A program made the position numbers and the translations under genes. Positions 60,009 to 64,000 of a stretch of 64,000 nucleotides of DNA are shown one piece after another. Where the stretch lies: the NCBI RefSeq assembly GCF_014217565.1, contig NZ_CP043661.1, positions 3,720,001-3,784,000 of the forward strand. Reading direction: 5' to 3'. This DNA comes from Kribbella qitaiheensis. Lineage in GTDB: Bacteria > Actinomycetota > Actinomycetes > Propionibacteriales > Kribbellaceae. The notes under the pieces were generated by a model. That model did no database searches. It was not told the DNA's origin and saw only the letters and a program-made list of their open reading frames with translations. Positions within the stretch are counted from its first letter, which is position 1, and every line of letters starts with the position of its first letter.

Positions 60009-61759
60009 AGGTCCTCCTGGATAGCGGCTAGGTCTTGGAGCCTTACTGGTACGGCGATCGGCCGGCGATGGCCGGCCTGAATCCCCGTCAGGTCGGCGGT
60101 CGTCCGCGAGCAGACCCGCCCTTGGCACAGGCCGAGACCGGCCCGGCTGGTGAGTTTGAGGCTTCGCTGGCCGGTGACGTCGCGGTCGGCCACTGCTTCT
60201 TCGATCTGGCCACGGGTCACCTCTTCGCAGCGGCAGACGACGGTGGTGCCGCCACTCCAGCTACGCCAGCCGGGCTGGATCGGATAAGCCTTCGCCAACG
60301 CGGCAGCGAATCTCTTGCCCTTGGCAACTTGCTTGCTTGCGGTCGGCGCTGTGCCGCTAGTCGTTCCGAGGAGATGGGCGGCTGCGGCACCGGCGAGCCG
60401 GCCTTCGGCGGCGGCAAGGTCGGCGCCACCGATGCCGGTCAGCTCACCGGCGGCGAAGACTCCTGGTCGAGAGGTCTGTTGATACTCGTCGACCTGCGCG
60501 GCTGATCCGCCGTCGGGACCTGGCCCGAGCTCGCAACCGGCCGAAACAGCGAGTTCGAGCTGGGCGGTGAAACCGAACCCCAGACAGACAGCATCCACTT
60601 CCAGGTCGCGTTCGGTGCCCGGGATCGGATGCCAGGACTTGTCCAGCTTCGCAGTGGTCACGCCCTCCACCCGGTCACTGCCATGCGCGGCGATGACAGT
60701 TCTTCCTTGCAGGAAAGGGATTCGGTGCCGGGCGAGCAAAGCGGCGTACGCGATGGCTTCGCGCGTCTTGCCGGGAAGAACGCGCGGATCGGACAGCCAT
60801 CCTCTGGCCGACCGCGTGAGGCGATTCGCTTCCAGGAGCCCGACGACTTCGGCGCCGACACCGAGGAGCGACTCCGCCACCGGGAGCAGGAACGGACCGG
60901 TCCCGGCGAGAAGAACCTTGCGCCCTACGGCGATCCGCTGTCCCTTCGCCAACGCTTGTGCTGCGCCAGCGCTGTACACACCCGGCAGATCCCATCCCGG
61001 AAAGGGCAGCACCCGATCGTAGGCACCAGTCGCCAGCACGACCGCCTTCGCATCAACCGCCCGGATCTTCCGGCCCGCTGCATCCGCCGGCCCGGTCTGC
61101 AGCCACAGCCGGTAGCTGTCGGCGCGCGACTCGATCGCCCACACGGAGGTCTCACCCAGTACGTCGATTCGCTCGTGCCCGTTGATGCGGTCGAGCAACC
61201 TCTTGAACGAACCCCACCCATGCTGCAACCGCTCGGGCTTCCCCGCGTTGAACTCAGCCGGCAACTGCCGATGGAACTGCCCCCCGAGCCGCCTCCCCGC
61301 ATCAACCAAGACCACCTCCACCCCGGCATCAGCCGCCACCACGGCAGCCGCCACCCCCGCCGGCCCGCCCCCAACGACAACCACCACCCCTGCGTCCGAA
61401 GAGGCGAGGGTTCTACCCCTCGGCTGTTCGGACGCAAGCACTCGGTTGGGGAGGACTGCGCCGGTTTGGGTGGTGATGGTGTCGTCCGGGGCGATCGTGC
61501 GTTGACAGGCTCGGACATCGGGGGTGCCGTTGACGACTACCAGGCAGTCGAAGCAAGCGCCGATACCGCAGAACACGCCGCGCGGGCGACCCGCAGTACG
61601 GGTTGTTCGCCAGGATTCACGACCGGCTGCCATCAGCACGGCGGCTACGGTCTGCCCGGGAAGGGCTTCGGTGGGCGCGCCGTCGACCACGACCGAGATC
61701 GGCTCCTGTGGTCGCGGCTGGGCCGGATCGCCTTCGAAAGAACGGAGATAGGGACTCAT
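60005..61759 (-). CDS. Hydroxyproline dehydrogenase alpha/gamma fusion ([2Fe-2S] plus FAD/BFD)
   Basis: A 584-residue fusion. Residues ~20-100 are a ferredoxin-like [2Fe-2S] domain with Cys64, Cys69, Cys72 and Cys85. From ~120 an FAD/NAD-type oxidoreductase begins (VVVVGGGPAGVAAA), and a C-terminal bacterioferredoxin-like Fe-S domain (CRCEEVT...GLCQGRVC) ends it. In many bacteria these are separate HcnA- and HcnB-like subunits of D-hydroxyproline or related dehydrogenases; here they are one chain. Together with the next FAD protein it would oxidise cis-4-hydroxy-D-proline, passing electrons to the respiratory chain. Confidence 0.86.
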   Translation of the reverse strand: MSPYLRSFEGDPAQPRPQEPISVVVDGAPTEALPGQTVAAVLMAAGRESWRTTRTAGRPRGVFCGIGACFDCLVVVNGTPDVRACQRTIAPDDTITTQTGAVLPNRVLASEQPRGRTLASSDAGVVVVVGGGPAGVAAAVVAADAGVEVVLVDAGRRLGGQFHRQLPAEFNAGKPERLQHGWGSFKRLLDRINGHERIDVLGETSVWAIESRADSYRLWLQTGPADAAGRKIRAVDAKAVVLATGAYDRVLPFPGWDLPGVYSAGAAQALAKGQRIAVGRKVLLAGTGPFLLPVAESLLGVGAEVVGLLEANRLTRSARGWLSDPRVLPGKTREAIAYAALLARHRIPFLQGRTVIAAHGSDRVEGVTTAKLDKSWHPIPGTERDLEVDAVCLGFGFTAQLELAVSAGCELGPGPDGGSAAQVDEYQQTSRPGVFAAGELTGIGGADLAAAEGRLAGAAAAHLLGTTSGTAPTASKQVAKGKRFAAALAKAYPIQPGWRSWSGGTTVVCRCEEVTRGQIEEAVADRDVTGQRSLKLTSRAGLGLCQGRVCSRTTADLTGIQAGHRRPIAVPVRLQDLAAIQEDL

Positions 61760-62934
61760 GCCGTCGGCTCCATCGCGTCGATGACGGCCGGGCGATCGAC
61801 GCGGAAGGGATTCGCCTCGATGTGCGGCTCCAGCCCGAGGAAGAGTTCGGTGATCAGCCGCCCGGTCGACGCGGCAAGCCCGATGCCCGCGCCCTCATGC
61901 CCGGTCGCATGCCACAGACCCTCTACGCGCGGATCGGGACCGATCACCGGCAGATGATCGGGTGCGTACGGACGGAACCCGCCGTACGCGCGCATCACCG
62001 CGACCTCGCCGAGGAACGGAAACAGCCCGACCGCCTTCCGCGCCAGTTCCCGCAGAACCTTGACCCGCACGGACTCGTCGAACCCGATCCGCTCCCGGCT
62101 GGACCCGATCAGCACCGTCCCCGCACGAGTGGACTCGACCACAGTCGACGTCTGCAGGTCCGCGTCCCCACTACCCACCGCGCCGACATAGTCCGCGTCG
62201 TACACCTTGTGCCGAATGCAGTCGGGCAGCGGCGCGGTCACCAGGATCATGCCGCGCCGCGGATGGATCTCGATCGCACCACCCGCCGCCGCACTGAACG
62301 GCCCGGCCCACGGACCACAGGCATTGAGTACTGCGCCGCAAGGGATCACGCCCGCATCGGTCTCGAGCGCGATCACACGCCCGCCCGCGTCACGTAGTAC
62401 GGACTGGGCGGTGACGCCCGCGCGCACTTCGCCGCCACGAGCCCGTACTGCGGCCAGCAGGGCTGTCGCAGCCAAGACCGGCTGGAGCTGGGCGTCTTCG
62501 GGGTAGTAGACGGCCGTCGTGACCGCTCGGGTCAGGAGGGGTTCGAGCTCGAAAGCGTCTGCCGGGGTGATCGCGCGGGCGTCGACTCCCGCGTTCCGCT
62601 GCTTGGCCGCGAAGGTCTCCAGCGGTCCAGGATCGGTCGTCGCCACGACCAGGCCGCCCTTGTCCTCCCATTCGACATCCGCGACCCGCTCCGGCAAGCG
62701 GTCCAGTACTGCGGGCCACTCGCGGCGGGAGGCGATCGCGAGCGCGAGCTCCGGTCCGGGCTCCTTGTCGGACACGAGGATGTTGCCCTCGCCCGCGGCG
62801 GTGGTCCCGCCGGCCGGCGCCCCGCGATCGACGACGATCACCCGAACGCCCGCCGCCGAGAGAGCCTCAGCGCACGCGGCACCGACGATCCCCGCGCCGA
62901 CGACAACCACGTCGACGCCACCCGGCTGGACCAT
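61756..62934 (-). CDS. FAD-dependent D-amino acid/hydroxyproline dehydrogenase subunit (DadA/HcnC-like)
   Basis: A 392-residue DAO-family flavoprotein: GAGIVG at residues 13-18 binds FAD, and the C-terminal GGFRPYAPDHLPVIGPD and ATGHEGAGIGLA are family hallmarks. It is the first gene of the operon and probably the catalytic subunit that oxidises cis-4-hydroxy-D-proline. ATG 62934 follows a GAGGTGTCC-type site; an inverted repeat is 16 nt upstream. Confidence 0.87.
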   Translation of the reverse strand: MVQPGGVDVVVVGAGIVGAACAEALSAAGVRVIVVDRGAPAGGTTAAGEGNILVSDKEPGPELALAIASRREWPAVLDRLPERVADVEWEDKGGLVVATTDPGPLETFAAKQRNAGVDARAITPADAFELEPLLTRAVTTAVYYPEDAQLQPVLAATALLAAVRARGGEVRAGVTAQSVLRDAGGRVIALETDAGVIPCGAVLNACGPWAGPFSAAAGGAIEIHPRRGMILVTAPLPDCIRHKVYDADYVGAVGSGDADLQTSTVVESTRAGTVLIGSSRERIGFDESVRVKVLRELARKAVGLFPFLGEVAVMRAYGGFRPYAPDHLPVIGPDPRVEGLWHATGHEGAGIGLAASTGRLITELFLGLEPHIEANPFRVDRPAVIDAMEPTA

Positions 62935-62949
62935 CGGACACCTCGCTAC

Positions 62950-62967
62950 CGTTCAATAGAATGAACG
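62950..62967. promoter_or_regulatory. Inverted repeat CGTTCA-N6-TGAACG upstream of the hydroxyproline operon
   Basis: Perfect 6-bp arms flanking ATAGAA, 16 nt before the first start codon. Overlap with the promoter would allow repression. The XRE-cupin regulator encoded 90 nt away is the obvious candidate to bind it. Confidence 0.55.
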
Positions 62968-63057
62968 ATCCGAGCGTAAGCTCGGCCGGCATCCCCAGTC
63001 AATGGGTCACCTCGGCGCCTCACGGCCCTGATCGCGGGCGCGGGCCCTCGCCCTTGG

Positions 63058-63627
63058 TCAGTTCGGCGGGTGGATCGAGGTGAGGGTGGGGGTGGCGAGG
63101 TCGGACGGGTATTCGAGCAGTAGGACCGAGGCGACCGGGCCGTCCAGCGCCTCGTACTCGTGTGGCCCGTCAGCGCGGAAGGCCAGATAGTCCCCGGCGC
63201 CGATCTCGTGGTCGCGCCCGCGGGTCGTCAGCCGGAGTCGGCCGGACAGGACGACGTGGTGCTCGGTGCCGGGATGGCCGGTCGAGTGCTGGACCACGCC
63301 GGGGCGGATCCGCTGGTCGTAGATCTCGAACAGGCTGCCAGGGTGTTCGAGCCGGCGCAGCATCCGCAGGTCGACGGCGTCGCCGCTGAGCACATCCAGT
63401 TCGGCCGAGCGGACGACGACCAGATCCGAGGCCGGCGGCTCGTTCAGCAGTGCCGAGACCGGGACACCGAGAGCGTTCGACAAACTGAACACCGTCTCGA
63501 TCGTCGGATTGCCCGCGCCCGACTCCAGCTGGGACAGCGTGCCCTTCGCGATCCCCGATCGCCTGGCCAGCTCGGACAACGAGATCCCCTGCTCGTCGCG
63601 CCGCGCCCGCAGATTGACACCCAGCAC
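63058..63627 (-). CDS. XRE-family regulator with C-terminal cupin domain
   Basis: About 189 residues. HTH_3 DNA-binding domain first (LRARRDEQGISLSELARRSGIAKGTLSQLESGAGNPTIETV in pieces), then a cupin (PGVVQHSTGHPGTEHHVVLSGRL with metal-ligand His). It would sense a small amino or imino acid and regulate the adjacent hydroxyproline operon. GTG 63627 with GGGAG 8 nt upstream is preferred; GTG 63651 is possible; the longer frame to 63810 overlaps the divergent CDF gene. Confidence 0.84.
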   Translation of the reverse strand: MLGVNLRARRDEQGISLSELARRSGIAKGTLSQLESGAGNPTIETVFSLSNALGVPVSALLNEPPASDLVVVRSAELDVLSGDAVDLRMLRRLEHPGSLFEIYDQRIRPGVVQHSTGHPGTEHHVVLSGRLRLTTRGRDHEIGAGDYLAFRADGPHEYEALDGPVASVLLLEYPSDLATPTLTSIHPPN

Positions 63628-63713
63628 CCGGCCCGCTCCCTGGCTACCCACCCGGGGAGCATCCCATATCGCGACGGTTTGGCTTTCGGGTCGCGCGGGC
63701 ACCGAGCCGGTTG

Positions 63714-64000
63714 ATGGCTGAAGAATCCCAGGGAACCGTACTCCTCGCCGGCGTTGCCAATCTCGCGATCGCGGTCGCCAAATGCATCGCCGGACTGCTC
63801 TCAGGATCAACAGCCCTGCTGGCGGAGGCCGCGCACTCCGTCGCGGACACGCTCAACCAGGTCTTCTTGCTGACGGCACTCAAACGCAGCCGCAAACCTG
63901 CCGATGGCCAGCACCCGTTCGGTTACGGCATGGAGCGCTATTTCTGGGCGCTGCTCGCCGCTGTCGGGATCTTCGTCCTCGGTGCCGGGTTCTCGATCGC
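63714..64000 (+). CDS. Cation diffusion facilitator transporter (3' truncated by window)
   Basis: The first ~95 residues of a CDF family metal exporter are visible, starting at ATG 63714. They include TM1 (LLAGVANLAIAVAKCIAGLL), TM2 with the metal-site motif HSVADTLNQ, and HPFGYGMERYFWALLAA. The family exports Zn2+, Fe2+ or related ions in exchange for protons. Divergent from the XRE gene with a gap of about 86 nt. Confidence 0.88.
   Translation, partial: MAEESQGTVLLAGVANLAIAVAKCIAGLLSGSTALLAEAAHSVADTLNQVFLLTALKRSRKPADGQHPFGYGMERYFWALLAAVGIFVLGAGFSI

Overview
The window is high-GC actinobacterial DNA. A flavipeptin-type class III lanthipeptide locus (synthetase, SapB-like precursor and dedicated prolyl oligopeptidase) suggests Kribbella or a close relative. 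That genus call is an inference from gene content, not from a marker gene. Genes are dense, many start at GTG, and many neighbours overlap by 4 nt (ATGA or GTGA). I saw no tRNA, rRNA, CRISPR array, insertion sequence or phage gene.

Layout. 1-1600: end of a molybdate ABC transporter (modB', modC). 1685-2650: small catalase-like protein. 2651-11703: class III lanthipeptide locus: lanKC, a 44-residue precursor too short for standard gene calling, prolyl oligopeptidase, two half ABC exporters and a convergent LuxR-type regulator with a degenerate receiver. 12238-18337: LysM/Rpf-like secreted protein, methyltransferase, membrane proteins, a TetR pair, a P-loop kinase and a molybdopterin oxidoreductase. 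18414-24848: LacI regulator divergent from a sugar operon (isomerase/epimerase, Gfo/Idh/MocA dehydrogenase, SGNH esterase, GH2 beta-mannosidase-like enzyme). 24919-31270: hicAB with a disrupted hicA, a gluconate-permease remnant, a YgiC/YgiB-like operon with an APC permease, a polysaccharide deacetylase and a succinate-semialdehyde dehydrogenase. 31360-39063: flavin monooxygenase, then a class II lanthipeptide pair (LanM plus a coupled 70-residue one-cysteine precursor) and a giant LAL regulator.

39245-46373: ROK regulator, hydrolase, DUF998 protein, lysX (lysyl-phosphatidylglycerol synthase/lysyl-tRNA ligase fusion) and a lipoprotein. 46374-51701: vapBC, gene remnants, L-serine dehydratase under a glycine riboswitch, a frameshifted membrane gene and a deleted aminopeptidase-type hydrolase. 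51932-58060: aminopeptidase P, then a kip/pxp locus (GntR, NRAMP-like YcsG, pxpA, pxpB, pxpC) with a decayed ycsI. 58108-63651: a 4-hydroxyproline catabolic operon with an XRE-cupin regulator. 63714-end: start of a cation diffusion facilitator gene.

How it fits together. Two lanthipeptide pathways of different classes lie 27 kb apart. The class III locus carries modification, leader-removal and export genes. The class II locus has only synthetase, precursor and a neighbouring regulator. The right-hand 10 kb looks like an imino-acid/pyroglutamate scavenging block. Several broken genes (hicA, gntT, SDR, alpha/beta hydrolase, TAP hydrolase, ycsI, membrane protein) mark decay points; some single-base frameshifts could be sequencing errors.
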